Positions 1 through 8,070 of a stretch of 10,594 nucleotides of DNA are shown here, one piece after another; position 1 is the stretch's first letter, and every line of letters starts with the position of its first letter. The stretch covers positions 1 through 10,594 of the forward strand of contig JAGGYV010000345.1 of the NCBI GenBank assembly GCA_021162325.1. Reading direction: 5' to 3'. The stretch is from Desulfobacteraceae bacterium. GTDB taxonomy: Bacteria > Desulfobacterota > Desulfobacteria > Desulfobacterales > Desulfosalsimonadaceae. The notes under the pieces were generated by a model. It ran no database searches. It saw only the letters and a program-made list of their open reading frames with translations, and was not told the origin of the DNA. Position numbers and translations under genes: made by a program.

Positions 1-9
1 CACTTCACA

Positions 10-52
10 CTTTTTGAGTTTTTAAAAAAGTTTGCCCAAAAAACACAAAAAG
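10..52. repeat. AT-rich imperfect inverted repeat upstream of gspL
   Basis: Bases 10-23 (CTTTTTGAGTTTTT) can pair with 39-52 (AAAAACACAAAAAG), giving a 14-bp stem with one A-A mismatch and a 15-base loop. The stem is almost all A-T and no T-run follows on either side, so it is a poor classical terminator. It could be the remains of a terminator for a gene left of the window, or a chance pairing in AT-rich DNA. Confidence 0.35.
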
Positions 53-86
53 CAGAGATAAGAAACTAAATAAATAATGATATTCC

Positions 87-115
87 TTTACATTAACATA
101 CGCAAGCTTTATAAA
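87..115 (+). promoter_or_regulatory. Candidate sigma70-type promoter for the gspL-led operon
   Basis: TTTACA at 87-92 matches the -35 consensus TTGACA at 5 of 6 positions. TATAAA at 110-115 matches the -10 consensus TATAAT at 5 of 6. The spacer is exactly 17 bp. The predicted transcription start is near 122, about 35 bases before the gspL ATG. It lies in the only non-coding stretch in front of the seven plus-strand genes, which supports it as the operon promoter. AT-rich DNA produces such matches by chance fairly often. Confidence 0.5.
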
Positions 116-155
116 ACCCCAGTAAAAACCGATTAGAATAGTATTATTTCATATT

Positions 156-1613
156 ATGAGCAGAAAAATTTTTTCAATTGATATCCGTGATAATGGTATC
201 TCCGTGTTGCTGGTTGAAAACACCATAAAAGGCAACCGGATTCGTACACAGATGCATGTGCCTTATTCGGATATCAATAACACGCCTGAAAACAAGCTCA
301 CTATAATTTCCGAAACCGTCAGTAAAATTGTTAAAGAAATAAATGTTACCGGGGCGGAATCTATTGTTTCTATTTCACCGGAATTGGTATCCTACCGGAA
401 TCTTCAGGTACCGTTTAAAGATCGTAAAAAAATTTATCAGGTGCTCCCCTTTGAACTGGAACCGACACTGCCGTATCTGATAGATGACGTAATAATCGAT
501 TTTGAAACAATTTCTCAGGCGGAGAAAACGGATATTCTTGTCGGTGTGGTTAAATCTTCTGAAATTAATGCAATCCTTGATATACTCAAAAAATTTGATA
601 TTGAGCCATACATTGTAGCACCCGGCGGTTTTTCTTCCGTACTTTACCTGTCAAGATTTACTGAAATCAATAATGATTTTATTTTCGTTGATGTGGATGA
701 AAAATACGCGACTGTTTTTGTCGTTGCATCCGGTCATGTGCACATCGCCAGATCTTTTTATTCAAAAATGGCAGACCCGCAATTAAAAGCAAAAAAACTG
801 TGCCAAAATATTATGCAGGTCATTGCGTCATTTGAATCATTATTTGTCAGAGCGTTTGACCCAACAAAAATTTTATTATCCGGAAGCCAGATTGACACAG
901 ATGTTTTAAATCAGGAGATTGAAAATTTTCTGGGAATGACGACGACATCAGTCGATATGTTTAAGGATGTTAATATAAAACTCAACATTTCCAGCGATCA
1001 TGAATTCGATTCCGTAAATATGAATAATGCACTGAGCCTGGCGGCAGTTGAAATTCTGGGTATTCGCATGATTAACTTTTACGGTGAACGGTCTTTTGTT
1101 AAAAAATACTGGGAAGAATACAAAAATGATTTTATTAAATCCGGGCTTATCGCCGCTTTTGTATTTGTCCTCGTCATGTTTAATGTCCTGTTTGAAGCGC
1201 ATTTTTTCCAAAAGGAAGCGAATCAATTAAATCGTCAACTCGCATTTATATTTCAGTCCACTTTTCCGGATGTCACAAAAATAGTAGACCCTTTGCAGCA
1301 GATGAAAGTCCGTGTTGGACAGGAACGGGAAAAAAATATGTTTACCGGAAAAATTGAAGATGAAATATTAAACATTGACATCATCAATGAAATCAGTTCG
1401 CGGATTCCTTCCGAACAGGATGTTGAAGTAACAAATTTTGTCAGGGGAGAAAACAGTCTGGTGATTTCCGGTAATACCGATTCATTTAATAACGTTGATG
1501 ACATAAAAGGCAGACTGGAACGTACTGAGATCTTAAAAAATATTACGATCAGTTCGGCAAGCCTTGAAAAGTCATCAAATCGCATTCAGTTTAAACTGAA
1601 AATCGATCTGTAA
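156..1613 (+). CDS. gspL: Type II secretion system inner-membrane platform protein GspL
   Basis: GspL is a single-pass inner-membrane protein. Its cytoplasmic domain recruits the ATPase GspE and its periplasmic domain pairs with GspM. The 485-residue product has the expected plan: an N-terminal cytoplasmic actin-like (PilM-like) region of about 1-325 opening with IFSIDIRDNGISVLLVE, one membrane helix at about 330-346, a linker, then a periplasmic ferredoxin-like region at about 400-485. Length is a little above the usual 380-450. The fold resembles PilM joined to PilN, so a type IV pilus origin was considered, but gspM, gspN, gspC, gspD and gspE directly downstream settle it as T2SS. The ATG at 156 is the first start after the candidate promoter; no strong Shine-Dalgarno is visible. 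gspM follows after 27 bases. Confidence 0.9.
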   Translation: MSRKIFSIDIRDNGISVLLVENTIKGNRIRTQMHVPYSDINNTPENKLTIISETVSKIVKEINVTGAESIVSISPELVSYRNLQVPFKDRKKIYQVLPFELEPTLPYLIDDVIIDFETISQAEKTDILVGVVKSSEINAILDILKKFDIEPYIVAPGGFSSVLYLSRFTEINNDFIFVDVDEKYATVFVVASGHVHIARSFYSKMADPQLKAKKLCQNIMQVIASFESLFVRAFDPTKILLSGSQIDTDVLNQEIENFLGMTTTSVDMFKDVNIKLNISSDHEFDSVNMNNALSLAAVEILGIRMINFYGERSFVKKYWEEYKNDFIKSGLIAAFVFVLVMFNVLFEAHFFQKEANQLNRQLAFIFQSTFPDVTKIVDPLQQMKVRVGQEREKNMFTGKIEDEILNIDIINEISSRIPSEQDVEVTNFVRGENSLVISGNTDSFNNVDDIKGRLERTEILKNITISSASLEKSSNRIQFKLKIDL

Positions 1614-1640
1614 AAAACAGGGAAAGAAAGATTTTTTAAA

Positions 1641-2168
1641 ATGAATTTAAATCTGAATAAACGGGAAAAAATAGCCGTCACCGGCGCTGCTGTATTTCTG
1701 GCGTTATTTATTATTTCTCAGTTTATTATCATTCCGGTTTATGAAAAACGTGAGGCGCTTATGCAGCAGGTGAGTGTGAAAAAAGACACCCTGCTGGACA
1801 TGAAAATATTGCGGTCTGAATATTTGATCATGAAAGAAAAACTGGACGCGTCGCAACAGGGACTGAAAAAAAGACCGGCCAATTTCACGCTCTTCTCTTT
1901 TCTGGACCGACTTGCCGGTGATACGGGTTTAAAAGATCATATTGCGTATATGAAACCGTCCACCAGTATTAAGGAAGAATCCGGTTTAAAAATTTCACGC
2001 GTTGAATTAAAACTTCAGGAAGTGACACTAAAGGACTTAACCGCCTATTTATTCAAGGTGGAGACATCGAAAAATATGGTAATTGTCAAACGGTTATCTA
2101 TAACAAAAACCGGGAAAGACACCGGACGGGTCACTGCCGTACTTCAGGTGGAAACGTTTGAGTCATAA
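1641..2168 (+). CDS. gspM: Type II secretion system inner-membrane protein GspM
   Basis: GspM is a small bitopic inner-membrane protein that dimerises with GspL in the assembly platform. The 175-residue product has a short basic cytoplasmic N-terminus (NLNKREK), one membrane helix at about 12-31, a charged likely coiled-coil stretch at about 35-75, and a C-terminal alpha/beta domain from about 82 that includes FLDRLAG, as expected for the periplasmic ferredoxin-like fold. Length fits the family (about 150-190). GspM sequences diverge strongly, so the call rests on size, topology and position right after gspL and before gspN. A purine-rich stretch AGGGAAAG at 1619-1626 lies upstream of the ATG and may act as a weak ribosome binding site. 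Repeat copy A begins 7 bases after the stop. Confidence 0.88.
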   Translation: MNLNLNKREKIAVTGAAVFLALFIISQFIIIPVYEKREALMQQVSVKKDTLLDMKILRSEYLIMKEKLDASQQGLKKRPANFTLFSFLDRLAGDTGLKDHIAYMKPSTSIKEESGLKISRVELKLQEVTLKDLTAYLFKVETSKNMVIVKRLSITKTGKDTGRVTAVLQVETFES

Positions 2169-2175
2169 CTATAGT

Positions 2176-2340
2176 TGGAGATCTGTAAAAATTTAGATTC
2201 AGGTGGCAAAGAAAAAAGTTCCACCATTTTATTAAAATTGGCAAGGCGCGTAAATTTTGAGGAATGATTCGTACTTGTCGTACTATGAAGAAACGAAAAA
2301 GCCGCGCCACGCAGAAGTTGGATTTTTGACGAAGCCATCA
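2176..2340 (-). repeat. MITE-like terminal-inverted-repeat element, copy A
   Basis: Read on the minus strand, this 165-bp segment begins TGATGGCTTCGT and aligns over its whole length with copy B at 9048-9214. Shared blocks are TGATGGCTTCGT, TTCTTCATAGTACG (here 2279-2292) and AACTTTTTTCTTTGCCA (here 2204-2220). Identity is roughly 70 percent by eye. The ends are degenerate inverted repeats (TGATGGCTTCGTCAAAAATC against TGGAGATCTGTAAAAATTTA). No credible protein is encoded and no clear target duplication remains, so this copy looks older than B. It fills almost all of the 197-bp gspM-gspN gap and lies between two co-directional genes of one operon, so it would be transcribed within the mRNA. 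Confidence 0.75.
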
Positions 2341-2365
2341 ATTCATTAATCAGGACTGAGCTTAC

Positions 2366-3226
2366 ATGAAAAAAAAGATTGTCTATGCCGGATATATTAT
2401 TATTGTTACGGTATTTTTTCTTTACTACCTGTTTCCCGGTGATGCGGTTACGGCATATATTAATTATCAGATTAACAACAAGTCGCCAGGTGTTCAGCTA
2501 TCCATCACGGAATTAAAGCCGAGTTTCCCGCCGGGCATGCAATTATTTGCACCGAATCTGCTGTACCAGAATCAACCCATTATCGCTGCAGATTTTTTAG
2601 AAGTTAAACCTTCCTATACTTCTTTGTTTTCAAAGGATAAAATTTTTTTTATTACAGGCGATATTTATGAGGGCCGTCTGGATTCGTCCATTCTCGTTGC
2701 CAACATCAGCGCAAATCCTGCATTTGAGTTTGATGCATCGTTTGAAAATATTCAAATTTCACAAATACCGGCTATTAAAGAGTTTGAATCATATCAAATC
2801 TCCGGTATAGCCGACGGAAACATAGTATACAGCAATACAGAGGTCCCTGCCGGAAAAGGGAATGCCGGTATAATCGTAACTGACAGTATGGTTCGATTTA
2901 CTCCTGCGCTTTTCGGTATTGACCAGTTGGTATTTAAAACAATTAACGCTGATTTTGAGATTGTTAATCAGCGGGTGACGTTAAAAAAGCTTGATGTCGA
3001 CAGCCGTGAAGTATCCGCTCATGCCAGCGGATCGATTATTTTAAAGAATCCGATCAATAAAAGCACGGTTAATATTCGTGGTGAAATAAAATTACATCCA
3101 ACATTTATTAAACAGCTGGCCAATATTTTGCCGATTGAAATGATTACAAAGAAAAAATCCAAAACCGGCGGTATCCCGTTTCGCATTACCGGCGCCCTGG
3201 ATCAACCGAATTTTTCACTTAAATAA
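2366..3226 (+). CDS. gspN: Type II secretion system protein GspN (AsmA-like, Leptospira/delta type)
   Basis: The 286-residue product is an accessory T2SS envelope protein. It has one N-terminal membrane anchor (about 6-22, after MKKK) and a long periplasmic part rich in beta strands, with the features of AsmA/GspN-like proteins: SPGVQLSITELKPSFPPGM near residues 40-58 and a C-terminal RITGALDQPNFSLK ending. The resemblance is to the GspN form found in Leptospira and deltaproteobacteria rather than the enterobacterial one; this is recalled family knowledge, not a search. Position after gspM matches the canonical L-M-N order. AGGA at 2352-2355 lies 10 bases before the ATG, one of the better ribosome binding sites in the window. 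gspC follows after 71 bases. A T8 tract (2643-2650) lies inside the gene. Confidence 0.85.
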   Translation: MKKKIVYAGYIIIVTVFFLYYLFPGDAVTAYINYQINNKSPGVQLSITELKPSFPPGMQLFAPNLLYQNQPIIAADFLEVKPSYTSLFSKDKIFFITGDIYEGRLDSSILVANISANPAFEFDASFENIQISQIPAIKEFESYQISGIADGNIVYSNTEVPAGKGNAGIIVTDSMVRFTPALFGIDQLVFKTINADFEIVNQRVTLKKLDVDSREVSAHASGSIILKNPINKSTVNIRGEIKLHPTFIKQLANILPIEMITKKKSKTGGIPFRITGALDQPNFSLK

Positions 3227-3297
3227 AAATTGTATAGATGTATAAACTCAAGTAACGTATGCACCATTTTATTAAATGACTCTTATTAATTTTGATT

Positions 3298-4206
3298 ATG
3301 CTTAAAAATTTATTTTCCATATTAAATATTGCCCTGGTAACTGTTCTGCTATTTTTCAGTGTTAAGCTATCTTACCAGGTGCTTTCGGCAAAATTATTTC
3401 AAATTTCATCGCCTGATTTAGCGGCACTTGTTGATCCTGGCCCGTATATAAGACATGCAAATACGCCCACCGACCGGCCAATCAAAAAGATGTCTGATTA
3501 CCAGTCAATCACCCATCGGGATTTGTTTAAAACCAAAGATGATGTCAAATCGGAGAAACTCACCAGTGACATTGAACTTGATAAATTACAGCAGACCAGC
3601 CTGAATCTCAAATTATTTGGAACAATCACCGGTGGTCGCAGCGATCAGGACTATGCGGTTATTGAAGATACACAGAAACGCAAACAGGGTTTGTATAAAA
3701 AAGGGGACGCCATTCAAAATGCCGAGATCAAGCGGGTATTAAGAAAAAAAGTTGTTTTAAACGTCAATGGTAAAGATGAAATTCTTCTAATGGAAGAAGA
3801 TAAATCCAAACAGACCCAAAAACGGAAGAAGCCTTTTTCTCGAATAGACGCGGAAAGCCCGTTAGGTGATGAACGGTTTGATACGAGCGAGACGCTCAGT
3901 ATTGACCGTGAAAAGATCAACCGCTCTTTAAAGAATATTAACCAGCTGATGAGCCAGGTGAAAATCAGGCCTCATTTTAAAGACGGTAAACCCGATGGGC
4001 TGCTTTTAAGTCACGTCAAACATAATTCCATTTTCAAGGATATGGGGCTGCAAAATGGGGATATTGTTAAAGGGGTGAATGGAAAAGAGATTCAATCCGT
4101 TGATGATGCATTAAAGTTTTATGATAATCTTAAATCTTCAGCTTCTGTTGAACTTCAAATTGAACGCAAGGGGCAGCAGTCAACTATTAATTATCAGATA
4201 AAATAA
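3298..4206 (+). CDS. gspC: Type II secretion system protein GspC with PDZ domain
   Basis: GspC bridges the inner-membrane platform and the secretin GspD and takes part in substrate recognition. The 302-residue product has a membrane helix at about 8-24, a proline-rich linker, a homology region (HR) at about 70-168 beginning near YQSITHRDLF and including LNLKLFGT at 102-109, a charged Lys/Gln/Glu linker at about 168-205, and a C-terminal PDZ domain at about 222-302 with GLQNGDIVKGVNGKEIQS as its recognisable core. I start at the ATG at 3298; an in-frame TTG two codons earlier (3292) is possible but neither has a clear Shine-Dalgarno. Length is within the family range (about 270-310). gspD follows after 33 bases, the usual C-D order. 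Confidence 0.92.
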   Translation: MLKNLFSILNIALVTVLLFFSVKLSYQVLSAKLFQISSPDLAALVDPGPYIRHANTPTDRPIKKMSDYQSITHRDLFKTKDDVKSEKLTSDIELDKLQQTSLNLKLFGTITGGRSDQDYAVIEDTQKRKQGLYKKGDAIQNAEIKRVLRKKVVLNVNGKDEILLMEEDKSKQTQKRKKPFSRIDAESPLGDERFDTSETLSIDREKINRSLKNINQLMSQVKIRPHFKDGKPDGLLLSHVKHNSIFKDMGLQNGDIVKGVNGKEIQSVDDALKFYDNLKSSASVELQIERKGQQSTINYQIK

Positions 4207-4239
4207 ATATTTAATTTAAAAAGAATTCGGAAAATTAAT

Positions 4240-6273
4240 ATGCAAAGTATACAGAGATATTCAATCGTGGTCTTATGCGTATGCATCGGTTTTTTTATTT
4301 ATTCCAAGCCGGTCTATTCAGCTGATCAAACCGATCAGAGCAAGGCCCTCAATGCAGAAACAAACATATCACCGTTATCTCCTGAACCGGCCAGGGCGAA
4401 TTCTCCGAAAGAAAGCTTTATCTCCATTGATTTTAATGATGTTGATATTGAGGTATTTATAAAATTCATCAGTGAGCTGACCGGGAAAAATTTTGTTATT
4501 GACCGGCGGGTAAAAGGAAATATTTCTGTTATTTCACCCACAAGAATATCCGTGGATGAGGCCTATAAGGTTTTTGAATCAGTTTTGGAGGTTCATGGAT
4601 ATGCCACGGTGGATGCGGGAGAAATAACCAAAATTATCCCGTCCCCTTATGCCCGGACCATGAATATTGAAACCCGGTTAAAAAAAGAAGCAGATTCTCC
4701 CAGTGATAAAATTGTCACTCAATTGATCCATCTGAAGTATGCGGACCCGAATGAAGTTAAGCAATTATGCGCGCCCCTGGTGTCTAAGAGCAGTGTGGTC
4801 CTGGCATATTCACCCACCAACATGTTAATCATCACAGATGTCTATTCGAATATTAAACGGCTGATCCGTATTATTGATGCCATCGATGTGACAGGCATCG
4901 GCCAGTCCATTTCGGTTTTGCCCATTGAGTATGCGGATGCGGAAAAAATGGTAAGAATTATTGATTCAGTTTTTAATGCATCTGCTCAGCCGGCTAAAAA
5001 GAGGAAGAAAGACGTTACTTTGGTCTCAGATGAACGGACCAATATCATCATTGTCGTGGCCAGTGAAACCGGCACGGAACGCGTTCGTCAACTCGTTGCC
5101 ATGCTGGATAAGGAAATGCCCAGAGGCAGCGAAAAAATTCATGTGTATTACCTTGAAAATGCCAAAGCCGAAGAACTGGCATCCGTGCTCCAGGAGTTTC
5201 CGACAAAAGGAAGTGGGGCAGGGGCTGCAAATAAGGGCAAGAAACTGGCGCCCATTGTATCTGAAAATGTTAAAATAACAGCAGATAAAGCCACCAACAG
5301 CCTGATTATTGTCGCAGAAAAAAATGATTATGAGGTGTTAAAAGATATTATTAAAAAATTAGATATCCGGCGTTCCATGATGTATATTGAATGCTTGGTG
5401 ATGGAAATTAATAAAGATAAATCCCTAAACCTTGGGACGGAGTGGCAGGTTGGCGGTGAAGGCAGTTATGACAAATATAACGGTGCCTGGGGCGGCGGGT
5501 TCAGTGGCGGGGCAATGGGTGGTGATCCCGGATACCTGTCATCAGCACTTTCGGCCGCCACCGGGGGTGCATCCGTGCTTCCTCCCGGATTTTCAGTGGG
5601 CGTTTTTGGGGAAGCCATAACCGTTGGCGGTGTTGTGTTCCCAACGATAGCTGCTGTAATCAATGCCTATAAAAAAGATAAGGACGTCCACATCCTGTCA
5701 ACCCCGCAAATATTGACAACGGATAATGAAACCGCCAAAATTACGGTGGGTAAAAATGTTCCTTATCTGACAAAGGCCAGCAGCGGTGATACGAATTATA
5801 GTAATTACGAATACAAGGACGTTGGCATCAGCCTTGAAGTCACTCCCCAAATCAGTAAAGACCGCCAGATTCGCCTGGAAATTGCGCTTGAGGTCACAAA
5901 ACTGGAATCCACCACCAATCAGTTTCAGCCGACTACTTTAAAAAGAACAGTAGATACAACGGTTGTCGTAAATGACTCAAACACCGTGGTCATTGGCGGT
6001 TTAATCGATGAAGCACTCTCGCAAACAGGCTATCAGGTACCCTGCCTGGGGAGCATCCCGGGAATTGGCTGGCTATTCCGGTCTGTTGGAAAGGGCAAGG
6101 AAGAAACAAACCTGTATATATTTCTGACACCGCATGTCCTTGAAGATTCGCTGGAAGGACACAAAATTTATGAAGAAAAACTGCTTCAGATGGACAAGCT
6201 GGAAGAAGGTCGGATTAAACTTTTTGATGAAAAGTCTTTTTTTTCTGTCCCGAAAATGCTGATGAATGATTAA
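4240..6273 (+). CDS. gspD: Type II secretion system outer-membrane secretin GspD
   Basis: GspD forms the multimeric outer-membrane channel through which folded substrates leave. The 677-residue precursor has a signal peptide (about 1-28, hydrophobic 9-21, likely cleaved near YSA-DQ), an N0 domain at about 60-133, N1 at 157-219, N2 at 222-293, N3 at 299-376 and the secretin domain at about 380-635. The signature VPCLGSIPGIGWLFR is at 600-614, followed by TNLYIFLTPHVL. Glycine-rich stretches at about 405-430 and 441-465 fall where secretins have their gate and cap loops. The tail after 635 is short and charged, so a long pilotin-binding S-domain is not obvious. Length is typical (about 650-700). 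It lies between gspC and gspE with gaps of 33 and 27 bases. Confidence 0.98.
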   Translation: MQSIQRYSIVVLCVCIGFFIYSKPVYSADQTDQSKALNAETNISPLSPEPARANSPKESFISIDFNDVDIEVFIKFISELTGKNFVIDRRVKGNISVISPTRISVDEAYKVFESVLEVHGYATVDAGEITKIIPSPYARTMNIETRLKKEADSPSDKIVTQLIHLKYADPNEVKQLCAPLVSKSSVVLAYSPTNMLIITDVYSNIKRLIRIIDAIDVTGIGQSISVLPIEYADAEKMVRIIDSVFNASAQPAKKRKKDVTLVSDERTNIIIVVASETGTERVRQLVAMLDKEMPRGSEKIHVYYLENAKAEELASVLQEFPTKGSGAGAANKGKKLAPIVSENVKITADKATNSLIIVAEKNDYEVLKDIIKKLDIRRSMMYIECLVMEINKDKSLNLGTEWQVGGEGSYDKYNGAWGGGFSGGAMGGDPGYLSSALSAATGGASVLPPGFSVGVFGEAITVGGVVFPTIAAVINAYKKDKDVHILSTPQILTTDNETAKITVGKNVPYLTKASSGDTNYSNYEYKDVGISLEVTPQISKDRQIRLEIALEVTKLESTTNQFQPTTLKRTVDTTVVVNDSNTVVIGGLIDEALSQTGYQVPCLGSIPGIGWLFRSVGKGKEETNLYIFLTPHVLEDSLEGHKIYEEKLLQMDKLEEGRIKLFDEKSFFSVPKMLMND

Positions 6274-6300
6274 TTCTCATTGCCAATGGTTTAATAAATA

Positions 6301-8070
6301 ATGTTTAAATGTCTTTCACAAATTTTATTCCAGGAATTCGATGTTTCTGAAGAACTATTTAAGGAAACTCAGGAAATCTGTTTTGAACAAAATTCTATCT
6401 TTTCAGAAATATTGATCAAAAAAAAGATTGTTACCGAACATCAGCTCATGGACGCTTTCAGCCAGCTTTATAATCTTCCTTTTTTGCCCAGGATTATCAT
6501 TGAAGATCTTGATACGGACTTCACCCAGCTGTTATCCATTCAGTTTTTAAAAAAATATACGATGGTGCCGGTTAAAAAACTGCCGCAGGAGCCGGCATTA
6601 TCCGAACAAAGTGACTTTCGGGCGGATACGGATCAATCGGTGATTCTGATTAACGACCCGTCGTCATTCCAGGCGTTGGATGATGTCATAAAAATACTTG
6701 GATGGGACGATGTCTCACTGGTACTTTCAACCCGTGAATCGATTTTATCTTTGATTAATACTGCCTATGACAGCAGCAGGGACACGGCCCAACAGCTTGT
6801 CGCAGATATGGAGGAGAGCGGTGCCGATATTATCAGTGAGATTGAAGAAACCGCTGACCTGTTAGATGATACCAGTGACGCACCGATTATTAAGCTGGTG
6901 AATCATATAATCTCCCAGTCCGTTAACAGCGGTGCCAGTGATATTCATATCGAGCCCTATCAGAACGCGTTTAAAGTCCGTTATCGTGTTGACGGGGTTT
7001 TGTATGATCTTTTATCCCCCCCCAAATGGATGCAGTCATCTTTAATTTCCAGAATTAAAGTCATGTCAAAAATGAATATCGCGGAAAAACGTCTCCCGCA
7101 GGACGGACGGTTTGAGGTAAAGCTTGGCGATCAGAGAGTGGATGTTCGTGTTTCCACGATCCCCATCACCTATGGAGAACGGCTGGTTCTCCGATTGCTG
7201 AATAAATCAAGTACATTGTTAACGCTGCCGGAACTGGGATTAAAGGATGAAAAACTTGAAATAATTGAAAGATTAATTCAGGCTTCCCACGGTATTATTC
7301 TTGTCACCGGACCGACGGGCAGCGGTAAGACCACCACTTTGTATGCCATTTTATCAAAAATTAATTCACCGGATATTAATATTATTACCATTGAGGACCC
7401 GGTGGAATATCAGCTTAAGGGCATCGGTCAGATTCAGGTGAATTCCAAAATTGATTTGACATTTTCCAGAGGACTGCGATCCATTGTCCGGCAGGACCCT
7501 GACGTGATTCTGATTGGTGAAATGAGGGATCAGGAAACTGCCGATATCGGTGTGCAATCCGCCTTAACCGGGCATCTTGTTTTTTCAACCTTGCATACCA
7601 ATGATGCCGCCAGTGCCATCACCCGGTTGATTGACATTGGTGTTGAACCATTTTTAATTTCATCTTCGGTAATTGCCGTCGTCGCCCAGAGACTGGTCCG
7701 GGTATTATGTAATGACTGCAAAGAGCCATACCAGCCGGATTCCGCAACATTAAAACAACTCCGGCAAATTAAGATTAATGAAGGCCTCGGCCATGACAGC
7801 ATCCCTGCGGCTGATGAAACGATTACCCTTTACCGGTCAACCGGGTGCCCCAAATGTTTTCATAGCGGATATAAAGGCAGAATCGGTATTTACGAAATCA
7901 TGGTATTAAATGAATCCCTTCATAACATGATTATGAAAACACATGATTCTCACCAGATTCAAAAAGAGGCCGCCCGGCAGGGGATGACGTCCCTGTATGA
8001 CGACGGCATTCAAAAAGTTCTTGACGGCACGACGACAATTGAAGAGGTACTGCGTGTGACGCAGACCTGA
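6301..8070 (+). CDS. gspE: Type II secretion system cytoplasmic ATPase GspE
   Basis: GspE hydrolyses ATP at the cytoplasmic face of the platform to drive pseudopilus assembly. The 589-residue product carries an N-terminal GspE/MshE-type domain (about 10-150), SGASDIHIEPY near 215-225, Walker A GPTGSGKTT at 337-345 (Lys343), Asp box ITIEDPVEY at 362-370, Walker B ILIGEMRD at 403-410 (Glu407) and His box HLVFSTLHTND at 425-435. A tetracysteine zinc motif is complete: C470-x2-C473 and C516-x2-C519. All catalytic motifs are intact. It is longer than enterobacterial GspE (about 500) and closer to PilB size; the neighbouring gspC and gspD favour GspE. A C8 tract at 7016-7023 lies upstream of the Walker A codons. 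No clear Shine-Dalgarno precedes the ATG. The stop TGA overlaps the start of the TPR gene by one base. Confidence 0.97.
   Translation: MFKCLSQILFQEFDVSEELFKETQEICFEQNSIFSEILIKKKIVTEHQLMDAFSQLYNLPFLPRIIIEDLDTDFTQLLSIQFLKKYTMVPVKKLPQEPALSEQSDFRADTDQSVILINDPSSFQALDDVIKILGWDDVSLVLSTRESILSLINTAYDSSRDTAQQLVADMEESGADIISEIEETADLLDDTSDAPIIKLVNHIISQSVNSGASDIHIEPYQNAFKVRYRVDGVLYDLLSPPKWMQSSLISRIKVMSKMNIAEKRLPQDGRFEVKLGDQRVDVRVSTIPITYGERLVLRLLNKSSTLLTLPELGLKDEKLEIIERLIQASHGIILVTGPTGSGKTTTLYAILSKINSPDINIITIEDPVEYQLKGIGQIQVNSKIDLTFSRGLRSIVRQDPDVILIGEMRDQETADIGVQSALTGHLVFSTLHTNDAASAITRLIDIGVEPFLISSSVIAVVAQRLVRVLCNDCKEPYQPDSATLKQLRQIKINEGLGHDSIPAADETITLYRSTGCPKCFHSGYKGRIGIYEIMVLNESLHNMIMKTHDSHQIQKEAARQGMTSLYDDGIQKVLDGTTTIEEVLRVTQT

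Noticed and set aside
156..2168. Type IV pilus pilM/pilN/pilO instead of gspL/gspM
   Set aside because: The first gene is a single fusion-like protein with one internal membrane helix, and it is followed by gspN, a PDZ-bearing gspC and gspD, which are T2SS-specific.
2144..2341. Minus-strand open frame of 65 codons over repeat copy A
   Set aside because: It coincides with the non-coding repeat and runs into gspM; copy B does not preserve an equivalent frame, so it is not a likely gene.
3292..3297. TTG start two codons before the gspC ATG
   Set aside because: ATG at 3298 is the stronger start and neither has a Shine-Dalgarno that favours TTG; the difference is two residues.
4961..5278. Second plus-strand frame of 105 codons within gspD
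   Set aside because: It overlaps the conserved N2 and N3 domains of GspD in another frame and looks like no known protein.
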